Origin: Leucogyrophana mollusca
Taxonomy: Eukaryota > Basidiomycota > Agaricomycetes > Boletales
Length of the DNA stretch: 14,519 nt
Assembly (NCBI GenBank): GCA_021014945.1
Contig: MU266787.1
Span: 1 to 14,519, forward strand
Direction: 5' to 3'
The position numbers and the translations under genes were made by a program. Positions 1-7,651 of this stretch are shown here, in pieces. Numbering within the stretch: the first letter of the stretch is position 1; the number at the start of each line of letters is the position of its first letter. Below the pieces are notes generated by a model that did no database searches, was not told the origin of the DNA, and worked only from the letters and a program-made list of their open reading frames with translations.

Positions 1-488
1 CTATGTACTACTTATTGTCTTTATTGTTTATATGACAGCTGTCAGTCCTTTTGTCTCGTCTTAACAATAGCCTCCATTTCCTCCGAGCTCCGGCTCCATT
101 CCCTATGCTCCGTTGACATATCTTTTTGTTATACGATTTATACTATACTCACTTTGTGTTAGCTATCCACATCTAGCTCCGAAATACTTGTAGTATAAAA
201 GCCTGTACTGTACATTGTTTGTACTCAGTTCAAATAACAACAAAGTTGATTCCTTGCTCAACCTCCGTTCCTCCGCGTGTTCCGATCTCCGGACACAACC
301 TCCGCCCTCAGTCCCCTTCTCTTAGATTCCTCGATCTCCACTTCCTCCGAAATACTGGGACCAAGTCCGCAGAAGGGCGCAGTGCACGAACTGAAGCCAA
401 GTCCCTTATCTTTCCTGTTGTATCTCTCCGCTTATCTTGTCGTGATCTCCGGAGCTAGTTCCGGACCCCCGGAATTGCGTACTTGACA
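1..488 (+). repeat. LTR-like sequence, partial (probable end of an LTR retroelement)
   Basis: No convincing protein is encoded. The stretch has the build of a retroelement LTR read on plus: AT-rich upstream DNA, a TATA box (TATAAAAGCC at about 194-203), then pyrimidine-rich, CpG-containing DNA with repeated CTCCG words, ending near ACTTGACACA. Directly after it the minus strand becomes readable as the N-terminus of a Harbinger-type protein, which stops abruptly here, as if the LTR had inserted into that gene. The left end lies outside the window, so neither a terminal repeat pair nor a target duplication can be shown. The family is undetermined. It could also be a promoter region of unknown origin. 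Confidence 0.4.
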
Positions 489-490
489 CA

Positions 491-845
491 CGCATCATTG
501 GCTCGGCTGGCCTGAAGAGAACTTGAGCCATCTCTACTTCATCCCGAAGAGCCACAATCTCCTCCATATTGTGCTCCAATTCCGTGTTGATGCCTAGGAA
601 TATATCCAGGGTGTCCCATGAGGACTGGCTGCCATCCGAGTGTAAAGAGGATATCGGAGACAGCGGGGATATTGGAGACAGATACAGCATCTGATTTTCA
701 AATTGTTGGATTCATCTGATTCAGAGTCGAATGCACCATCCATCTCCATATGTACCACCAAAAGGTCATGTTGAGCCCTGGCAACGTCCAATAAAGCCAG
801 ATCTAGGTCATGGACAAAATCTGAGCGCCTGGAGTGGTAAGGCAT
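491..845 (-). pseudogene. Harbinger-type (DDE_Tnp_4) transposase, N-terminal fragment
   Basis: On minus, ATG at 845-843 opens MPYHSRRSDFVHDLDLALLD. This is followed by an acidic/serine stretch and, after a frame change near 690-700, a reading with SPISPLSPISSLHSDG and a helical segment ending ALRDEVEMAQVLF. This order (basic start, acidic leucine-rich helix, Ser-Pro-rich linker, second helix) is what I know from the N-terminus of basidiomycete Harbinger-like transposases, ahead of the DDE nuclease domain. The nuclease half is missing, because the reading ends at the LTR-like DNA around 488. It lies opposite in strand to the plus-strand Harbinger catalytic half at 2145-2945, so the two are not one simple gene. 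The family call rests on remembered composition and is moderate to low in confidence. Confidence 0.4.
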
Positions 846-1125
846 GGTAGGGGTTGTGTCGAGAGAGCTAGAGATCAGTGAGATAAGCCATCTGCTGTCT
901 GTTCGAGCATATCTGCCAGTTATTCCATATTTGGAAGCCGTGTGAATAATTGTGTGGCTGAACACATGTGCCGAAGCCACGCTGGATGCAAAACAGCCAC
1001 TGATATTTGAAGTGGAGCTTAAAATTTGATGGGGCCGAATTTACATCTTTTATTTCAGAAGGCTTTTCAGACATCTTTCAGGCGCTCTCAGATCTTTCTG
1101 AGAGCTCCCAAAGCCTACTTTGAAC
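846..1125. other. Gene-free spacer with a 9-bp hairpin
   Basis: I find no coding similarity here. The minus-strand reading upstream of 845 lacks recognisable motifs. The only structure is a perfect inverted repeat, GCTCTCAGA (1084-1092) and TCTGAGAGC (1097-1105), with the 4-nt loop TCTT. It lies about 20 bp before the first recognisable codon of the KDZ fragment. Confidence 0.4.
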
Positions 1126-2140
1126 ACCACTAATATCAACACCCCTGGTGAGAAACAGAAATATGTGGTATCCCTTTTACCATCTCAGGCAATAGTTGTT
1201 GGTCTTTACGATGTCGGCTGTGTTCTCAAACAGTCTTTGTGTCAGGTAGGGTCTCATCTACATTGTTCCATGGAAGTACTCATGCCATCTAAGTATGACC
1301 TCCTCCCTGATGACATGATGAACCACATTTTATTTCCCATGTTGGCACACATATGGTCATGAGTGGGCATGTCAACTTGTATACAACCCACACATGATTG
1401 TTGGCCTTGGTCTCAGCAATGGTGAGGGCATTGAAAGGTTATGGTCATGCAAATGCAAGCTCATACCCATGGAGAGGTCGTCTGCAGTAGGCTCTTCTGT
1501 GTTTGTATGCATCAGATAACTTAACCCTGCCTTTCAGTGTTGCCACTGCATATGGTTGATTTGGTACTGGGCAGCGCAATGACCTCGGTGATTGGATTCA
1601 TTGTTGCCTCAAAAACGGCTTTCAAGACCAAGGAGCAAAGGTGGAGAGAGTGCTCAGTGCATGTGCGGTGCCTCTCCTCAAGCTACAAAATGAATGGAAG
1701 GCACAGAAAGCTGCCCAACTGTCCATCCACGCCTGTAAGTGCTTCTGATGTTCTGAAGGGTCGGCCACTCATCCCGAGGCCGCAGACGCTCCAGCCCGGC
1801 TTAAAAAGGAGTTAGATACCGTGTTGACCCTGCAGACAGATCTCGACTCGGCCGAGAAGGCGTTACAGCATGCGAGAACGACGATTGCCAAGGGAGAAGC
1901 TTCGGAGGGTACCCTCGCCCTTCTCGCTGGTCTCGAACGCGCGCACCGACGAGTAATGGACAAGGTTGAAACCTTGTACTCATCCCTGAATTTCCACGAC
2001 TGTGTTCCCGAACTGAATAGCATTGACCTCAAGTTTGTACAGAGCCTCCTCATGGTGCGCAACCTCAAGATCAACATACACAAAAGGGTGATTGGTAGCT
2101 TCTTTGAGTGGGACAAGCTTGACCAGGCAGTAGGTGGTCA
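1126..2140 (+). pseudogene. KDZ-family transposase (CxC1-like), C-terminal half, decayed
   Basis: KDZ (Kyakuja-Dileera-Zisupton) proteins are DDE-type transposases, abundant in mushroom genomes. Visible in order: INTPGEKQKYVV and GLYDVGCVLKQSL (1126-1245; YDVGC holds a conserved acidic position); a 48-bp GT-AG intron (1246-1293); YDLLPDDMMNHILF; then, after a frame change near 1335-1345, HEWACQLVYNP and GLGLSNGEGIERLWS (family motif with the glutamate; the usual D before GEG is N). NDLGDWIHCCLKNG and a coiled stretch follow (about 1580-1733), a probable intron at about 1735-1787, then APARLKKELDTVL through IGSFFEWDKLDQAVGG. Lesions include a TGA near 1559 and the frame change. The N-terminal cysteine cluster and first catalytic region are absent. 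The family C-terminus normally continues beyond AVGG; here Harbinger sequence takes over. Confidence 0.75.
1246..1293 (+). other. Putative 48-bp spliceosomal intron in the KDZ relic
   Basis: GTAGGG at the 5' end and TCTAAG at the 3' end interrupt the reading between SLCQ and YDLLPD, where the family has continuous protein. Its length fits basidiomycete introns. The phase is clean, since removal restores the expected order GCVLxxSL-YDLLP. Confidence 0.55.
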
Positions 2141-2509
2141 ACAAATAATCAACAACTTCCCATTGCTCTCCAGCTCACCATTTTTCTGAATCCTGTTGAC
2201 CACTATGGAAATGTAATCTCATCAGAAGATGTTGCCCAATGGGCAGGTGTCAGTGTCGGCTCTGTCATCGACTGCACCAACTGAGTCATGATTGCCTTGC
2301 TAGCCCAACATGACACCTTCATTCAATTCCCAGCATCAGACTCAGAAGACACTGAGAAGTCCAGGGCCTTTACAGAGTCTCGCACCTATTCAAAGTGGAG
2401 AAATGGCTTCCTGGCTGCTGATGGCTCTGCTATCAATCTTCATGAAAAGCCTGGATTATATGGTGAGGTGTTCTATGACAGAAGATCCAATTACTCCCGA
2501 AATTGCCAG

Positions 2510-2561
2510 GTGCATCAGATTTTCTGTTGCTTTAATCCAGATTTGTTGATTATATCTGAAG
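2510..2561 (+). other. Putative 52-bp intron in the Harbinger relic
   Basis: GTGCAT at the start and CTGAAG at the end. Removal joins SNYSRNCQ to a frame beginning LVIMLHNLLIANY, the order expected in DDE_Tnp_4 proteins. Confidence 0.6.
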
Positions 2562-2810
2562 CTTGTTATAATGCTCCACAATCTCCTTATTGCCAACTAT
2601 GCTCTTAGGCATCTGGGGAGTGTCCATGATGCCTTTGCTTTCAAAAGCACCTGTGTTGCACAGCACCATGCTATCCTTCTTGCACCTGGCCACTGGATTT
2701 GGGCAGATAGTGCCTATCCAGCAGAGGTGTGGTGTGTTCCTCCCTTCAAGAAACCAAGAAATGTGAGATTAACCCGAGACCAGAAGGGTTGCAACTATTA
2801 CCTCTCCAAG

Positions 2811-2856
2811 GTACTGTACTCACTTGTGCCTATCATCTATTCTGACTTTTCCACAG
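2811..2856 (+). other. Putative 46-bp intron in the Harbinger relic
   Basis: GTACTG donor, CTGAC branch-like motif at about 2841-2845 and CCACAG acceptor. It splits NYYLSK from the WVEHVFAALKGRW catalytic-Glu block, as in related transposases. Confidence 0.65.
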
Positions 2857-2945
2857 GTCTGAGTTTGGGTTGAGCATGTATTTGCTGCTTTGAAAGGGCG
2901 TTGGAAGCTACCCTAAGGTGGCTACACTCAGATTGAGGCAGATAA

Positions 2946-3409
2946 CAGGACAAAGGTGTTTATGTTGATTTCTAATATTGATACAACGGGTGGTAGGTAG
3001 GATAAGGTGAGAATGAACAAAGTTCCAACAAGCAATAAGAAGGTCACATGATAATCAACAATGACGTCATAGAATGATAATGAAAGGCAATGTCACAATA
3101 AAGGTTGATAAAGAATGAAATAAAGCATCATGATAAGCCAGACTTACACTCTCCCCACCCCACTGGAGTTACATGCCATCCAGATGTTGAGGGCCTCAGA
3201 ATTGGAGAGTTTGCACGAGGGCAGCCACAGGTCATGTTCGGCATTGTAGCCCTTACAGCATATGGGATATTGCTTTCCATACCCATGAGAGCATTCATTG
3301 AGGATCCATTCAATTTCCCATTCTTCCTACCCATTGGCAGTGATGATTGGGCCTGGTGTCTTCTTAGGATGGTGTTCAATATAAGTTAATATACCAAACC
3401 TTCTCCTCC
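2946..3409. other. Unassigned stretch left of gypsy-1
   Basis: AT-rich to about 3140, with a perfect palindrome ATGACGTCAT (about 3061-3070), then more balanced DNA. A 94-codon plus reading (3105-3389) overlaps an 83-codon minus reading. Neither shows a motif I recognise, and overlap of this kind is typical of chance. It may be the Harbinger 3' flank or old repeat DNA. Gypsy-1 is inserted at its right end. Confidence 0.35.
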
Positions 3410-3413
3410 ACGG
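3410..3413. repeat. Target-site duplication of gypsy-1, left copy
   Basis: ACGG directly before the LTR; it matches 9600-9603. The next base is T on both sides (first LTR base at left, flank at right), so ACGGT is possible if the LTR edge is set one base inward. Confidence 0.75.
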
Positions 3414-3615
3414 TGGAGTGGTGCCCAAAGGCCTCAACGCTGTCTGTACTCGTGGTTGATTGTGTAGTCTACTTGTGTACATCATGGACATGTTTGTCTC
3501 TCCGGCGTCCTCCGGCTTAGTCATCTGGCACCTCAGGTCCCTCTCGACCACCCTCGACTATGTCCAGAACACCTCTGAACCCTAACCTCAGGCCCCGCCA
3601 GGTCTAACCACCACA
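3414..3615 (-). repeat. 3' LTR of gypsy-1 (202 bp)
   Basis: A direct repeat of 9398-9599. Read on minus it starts TGTGGTGGTTAG and ends CACCACTCCA, the usual TG...CA ends. It differs from the other LTR only at 3514 (G versus A at 9498) and 3571 (A versus C at 9555). It holds the pol stop codon (3604-3606). No clear TATA box is visible. Confidence 0.95.
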
Positions 3616-5393
3616 AGTGCCCCCCAAACATATGCGACACTCCTGGGTCGCATCTCGGAACGGAGTGTCTGGCAATGCAGGAGCGTACGGTAGAAGCCCG
3701 ACCCCTAGTACTGTGGTCTTAATCGCATCGTCGTCGTCTCCGTCGGCCAATCCACGCAAGTGCTCATCTTCTTCGTCAATCCCTGGGGTGTTCCCGTCGT
3801 TCTTGTCTACCCCCTCACTAGCTTCTGACTCTTCTTCAGTGGATGTCTTTTGATGAGCGCTCTCTGCCGCTGCTTCAGCCTCCGCCAACGCCGTGCCCGT
3901 TCGAGGTATGAATCGACGGAGCCTTCGTGCGTGGAAGAAGCCTGTGATGGGGAAGCCTTCGAGCGTCGTGAGGGTGTACGAATTGGCTCTGCAAGTTTGC
4001 ACTTGTCGAGGCGCTGACCATCGAGGAATTATTTTCCTGGACGCCTTAGAGGTACTGTCAATTTCGTTAGCGTAGATTTGCACTAACTGTCCTGGCTCGA
4101 AAATGACTTCCTGTGTGTGCGTCGACAGTACTTTTCGGTCGAACGCTGCCTTGCGGCGCACCGCATGCGCAACGCCGTTTGCTAGCCCGTCTAACCGTTG
4201 CTGGGCCACGTAAGCTGAGTGGACGTGGACATCCGTGTAAGATGGTGGCGATAGCAGATTGGTCTGGGGTGTGCGTGGGGTGTCGATGACAAGACCTAGC
4301 ATCAACTCCTTGGGGGAAAACTTGAAGGATGGTAACACGCGCTCGTTCAAGTGCTCGATCGCTGCGTCAAAATGGTCTGTCCATGTCTTGGGAATGGAAT
4401 CCACGTCGACTTCCTTGTAGTTATCCTCCCCGAGGCCTGGTGCACATGCCCGTTTCAGGCGCCCTAAAAGCTTACTGTTTGTTCCCTCCACAAGTCCGTT
4501 TATCCACGGTGCATACGGGGCCATGACGTGGTGATGCGTGCCATGTTCCGAGCACCAGGCGTCTACCGCCTTGTTGTCGAAGTGAGTTCCTCCATCGGTC
4601 ATGAAGGACTCTGGTGCCCGAAAGTCGTGACGTATTTTAGTTAACACGTCGATTGTGGATTTAGCCGTACCGTGCGTTTTGAGTTTAAATCCCCAAACGT
4701 ATTGAGAATACGTATCAATGAAGAGTGCTACCGTATGATAGCCTCCCTTCCCCGTTGGCATGGTTAAATAATCAGCGACGATAAGCTCGAATGGGTGACG
4801 ACGAACGATAGGCTCTAGAAGGGAATTGAGATGTGTAGGACCAAAGTTCTTGCACGGCGCGCATTCGGTGATCGCAGTCGTTATGGAACGATCGAGACGC
4901 GGGCTGTATATGCGGTCCATAAGCTGTAACTTGATCATGTCCCGGCCCCAATGACCACGGTTTGCATGTTCTGCTCTTGCCAACTCAACAGCCTCCGCCT
5001 GCGTTACGCACTCCAGCCGGCTGTGCACCCTGGTACTCGTGTCATTGGGAATGCGCCAGAGTTTTCCGCTGTTGATAAAAAACAACTTGGCTCGATGCCT
5101 GGCCCGCCTTTTTTCACGTATTGACTTGTCGTGGTCAAGGTTATATATGGTGTCGACTACCTCGTGGAAGAGGGGTTCGTTGGCGAAGCGTTTTCGGAGT
5201 GCCTGTATTGACAGATCGACTGAATCAACGGTAAACAGGTCGTGAACAATTCCACGTGCCTGCTCCCAGTCCTTGCTGACGGTCCACTCCCCACTGTCAC
5301 CCGGGACTGGGTCTGTTGTAGTGTACATTCGACTGAGTCCGTCTGCCGCTGTATTGGACGTGCCCGAGCGATGACGTATGTCCGTGCCCCGGT
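3604..5393 (-). pseudogene. Gypsy-1 pol, 3' part: RNase H tail and integrase
   Basis: An open frame of about 600 codons on minus. The start is not a real initiation site: the reading is the continuation of a polyprotein past a deletion junction at about 5383-5393. Numbered on that frame: DIRHRSGTSNTAADGLSR (about 12-29), the C-terminal end of RNase H; integrase zinc finger H150, H155, C185, C188; catalytic D215 (VADYLTMP), D274 (MTDGG) and E310 (NGLVEG), with exactly 35 residues between D274 and E310 as in active integrases; a GPY/F-like C-terminal domain around IIPRWSAPRQV; then an acidic low-complexity tail (about 525-566) with TEEESEASEG and DGDDDD. The stop TAG lies 12 nt inside the 3' LTR. 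The domain itself looks intact, but it is out of frame with the upstream RT. Confidence 0.9.
3616..3627 (-). promoter_or_regulatory. Polypurine tract of gypsy-1 (plus-strand primer site)
   Basis: On minus, a run of six G (TTTGGGGGGCACT) lies directly upstream of the 3' LTR start. This is where retroelements keep the RNase-H-resistant primer. It is also coding, because the pol frame runs through it. Confidence 0.6.
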
Positions 5394-6430
5394 AAGTCCA
5401 AAAGGCATTCGACAATAACAGTCGAAGCCCCTGCCCTCTGTGTAGAACGCTATGTACGGCTGCGTTGCCTCATCGATAGGAATCGCGTAAAATCCCACAG
5501 CGAAATCTATGACGCTAATCCAACGGTGCCCACACAGGCGCTGTTGTTTTTCGTGAATGTCCCCTTGAGGGATTGGTGGTATTTGACTTGCGCGGTTCAC
5601 TTCCGCGAAGTTTTGACATATACACCATTTCGGCGGGGATGGTGGGGTATTAGGATCACAAGGGGCTGGAGGCGGGCGTGGAGGTAGATCCTCCTGCGTT
5701 GGGAGTCCGAGCTGTACACACTGGTCGTTAACCCTGTGTAACAGCTCCTTGACTGGTAGTCCTTCGGACGAATGCGCTTTCTGCGCGAGGACGGTAGGCC
5801 CAACGGCCTTCACGTCTTCAGGCACGATGCGCCGAATGATTCCTGCCTCTGTGAGCCCGTTGAGTCTCGTGTAGAGGTACTCCCGCTGTGGTGGGGTGAG
5901 AGGTCGTTGATTGACCTTCGTAGAGAATGTTGTTCCCTCGGGGAACGATAGCTTGAACTTTTTAAAGTTCACTGGATACACCTCCCTGACGGTAGCTGCG
6001 AACGTGTCAGCGTACTGACGAACGACGTTACACACCTGCTGCCTTTGACTGGGCGTCAGATCCTCGCCAATCCTTATAAGGTCGAGGATTTTCGCCACCC
6101 GTTTGGGGTTAAACGGATCGGTGTGCCGAGTATATACATTGTCGTCATTAGAAGGCAATGGGAAATCCGGGATTTCGCCGGGGGCGGTGGAATCAGAGGA
6201 AGCAGAGTTTTGAGATGAAGCAAAGAAGACGGGAGAACAAGGGGAGGCGGGCAAATCAGAATCAGAGAGTAGAGAGACGCGGGGACGTTGGTTTGAGATT
6301 ACAACGTGAGCACCCGCCCGAGACAACGCATCTGTGTGTGCGTCAATGTCAGTTTGTGATGTTTCAGCATTGAGCTTGAAGACAAAGTGCTCGCCGACGT
6401 GTACTCGGCGTGTAGTCGTGCTGTGTGACG
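5383..6430 (-). pseudogene. Gypsy-1 pol, middle part: truncated reverse transcriptase
   Basis: On minus the frame carries VGEHFVFKLNAETSQTD, a linker, DPFNPKRVAKILDLIRIGED, the RT entry region NQRPLTPPQREYLYTRLNGL and EAGIIRR, then WISVIDFAVGFYAIPID (first palm Asp) and FDCYCRMPFGLTGA. There the RT homology stops. The block expected next, with the YxDD-type catalytic aspartates, thumb, connection and most of RNase H, is missing. The following bases already read as RNase H tail in another frame. So polymerase activity is impossible from this copy. The frame is also shifted relative to the protease upstream (break between about 6400 and 6440). A proline-rich insert PPRPPPAPCDPNTPPSPP sits inside the fingers region, unusual but coding. 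Confidence 0.88.
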
Positions 6431-7605
6431 AGGCTCGTTAGTGGCGTCTGGGGGTAAAGTGACGACGAGGAAGGTGGTATGTGGGGGAGAAGAAGGAAGG
6501 GGTTTCAAAGTATGTGCTGGGGTAATGATGGGATCGTCAATTAAATTATGTGCATGTGAATGTGAACGTGGTGGTGGGGGCGCTCGCCGTGGCCTAGGCC
6601 CAGCAAACACGTGTGAATCCCATATATTATGTATAATGACTGGATGGGGCGTTTGTGGGATAGTAATCGTATCTGAACTGTAATCATGTACAGCGTGAAT
6701 CAGTTCTAAAAGGGGTTTTCCGATAAGAAGGGACCACAAGCCCCCGCTTGAGAATACCTCAAACGACGTGTGAATTTCTACGGAACCCTATTTCATGGGT
6801 CCCCGCCAAATGCCCTTCGATGGGACCGTAGAGCCGTCAGCCATGCGGAGAACCCTGTCTGAAGGAAGCAACGTTCCTAATCTGTGTGCGGCTTTCACGA
6901 ATGCATTGGAATCGATTGCATTGATCATGGCCCCGTCATCAATGTTCACGTGGAATGACGACGCCGAACCGCCCGGTCCGTATAGGCAGACCGGGGTGAT
7001 GAATGGGATACTTTCGCTACCTGGTTTGTTGTCGTGTCCAACAGCATACAAGTCAGTGGGTTGAATTGAAGGAGACGTAGATACAGGACTTAGCGCAGCT
7101 GGAGCCGTGTTTACTACAGGTTCTACGGTTGTGGGCACGAGCATAGTAGGTAGATGCACGAGTGAAGCAGCGTTATCAACGATAGAAGCAGAAGAGTCGG
7201 GAACAGAGACAGAAGCGAGATCATAAGAAGAAGTCGTCGCCGAGTCACAATCAAGCAGCGTGTCGGCAACAAGCGGGGATAAAGGTTCAATGATGGGAAG
7301 AATAGAACTCGAGGCAAGTGGAACACCGTCCACGTCAGAAGAATCAATAACGGATATAGCAGCCGAGACGGGGAGAGAAGCAGAGTCGAAAGTAGAAGCA
7401 GATTGTGAGACAGGTGCAGACGTGACATCAAAGTCAGAAAATGAAAATGAAGATGCAGATTCGGGTTCCGTGAGCGCCGCCGCTAAAGGTAGTGGTGATG
7501 ACACATTGGACTCCGTTTCTAACATTGCGACGACAGCTTCCATACTGTCGTCTGACGCTGGGGCAGGGAAAATCATAGTTGGAACATGATACACTTTGGT
7601 TGGGG

Positions 7606-7638
7606 GGACTGCATGCATGCCCTCTATTGCTGCAGTCC
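7606..7638 (-). promoter_or_regulatory. Frameshift-stimulating stem-loop of gypsy-1
   Basis: In the minus-strand RNA, GGACTGCA (7638-7631) pairs perfectly with TGCAGTCC (7613-7606), giving an 8-bp stem with a 17-nt loop that contains the gag stop codon (7626-7624). It begins 6 nt after the slippery heptamer, within the usual 5-9 nt spacing. The loop GGG and the C-run just after the stem could allow a pseudoknot; that part is speculative. Confidence 0.75.
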
Positions 7639-7644
7639 TTCCGC

Positions 7645-7651
7645 GTTTCCC
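7645..7651 (-). promoter_or_regulatory. -1 ribosomal frameshift slippery heptamer (G GGA AAC)
   Basis: On minus, GGGAAAC falls in the gag frame exactly as X XXY YYZ (CAG GGA AAC). It sits between the last pol-frame stop upstream (7660-7658) and the gag stop (7626-7624), the only window where a -1 shift can make Gag-Pol. After slippage the frame reads GGG AAA CGC and on into the protease. Confidence 0.8.

Larger units (their letters stand above)
2145..2945 (+). pseudogene. Harbinger/ALP1-like transposase (DDE_Tnp_4), catalytic half, decayed
   Basis: DDE nuclease of the PIF/Harbinger type. In order: QQLPIALQLTIFLN, then YGNVISSEDVAQWAGVSVGS (helix-turn-helix-like region, about 2210-2270); WRNGFLAADGSAINL (first catalytic Asp, about 2398-2440); GEVFYDRRSNYSRNCQ; intron 2510-2561; HNLLIANYAL, LGSVHDAFAF, then HWIWADSAYP (second catalytic Asp, about 2690-2720) and WCVPPFKKP; intron 2811-2856; WVEHVFAALKGRWKLP (catalytic Glu). 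Two TGA codons (2282-2284 and 2860-2862) fall exactly where the family has Arg, consistent with CGA to TGA, and the frame slips after KLP. The N-terminal accessory region is absent, and the reading begins within a few codons of the KDZ end. The catalytic residues survive but the frame is dead. No terminal inverted repeats or TWA duplication were identified. Confidence 0.8.

Noticed and set aside
3061..3070. ATGACGTCAT palindrome (CRE-like)
   Set aside because: A 10-bp palindrome with no gene downstream; expected by chance and no evidence of regulation.
3105..3389. 94-codon plus ORF overlapped by an 83-codon minus ORF
   Set aside because: No recognisable motif on either strand, no neighbours supporting it; probably chance.
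7260..7589. Plus-strand open reading opposite the Ser-rich linker of gypsy-1 pol
   Set aside because: A low-complexity antisense shadow; the minus-strand frame connects to protease motifs.
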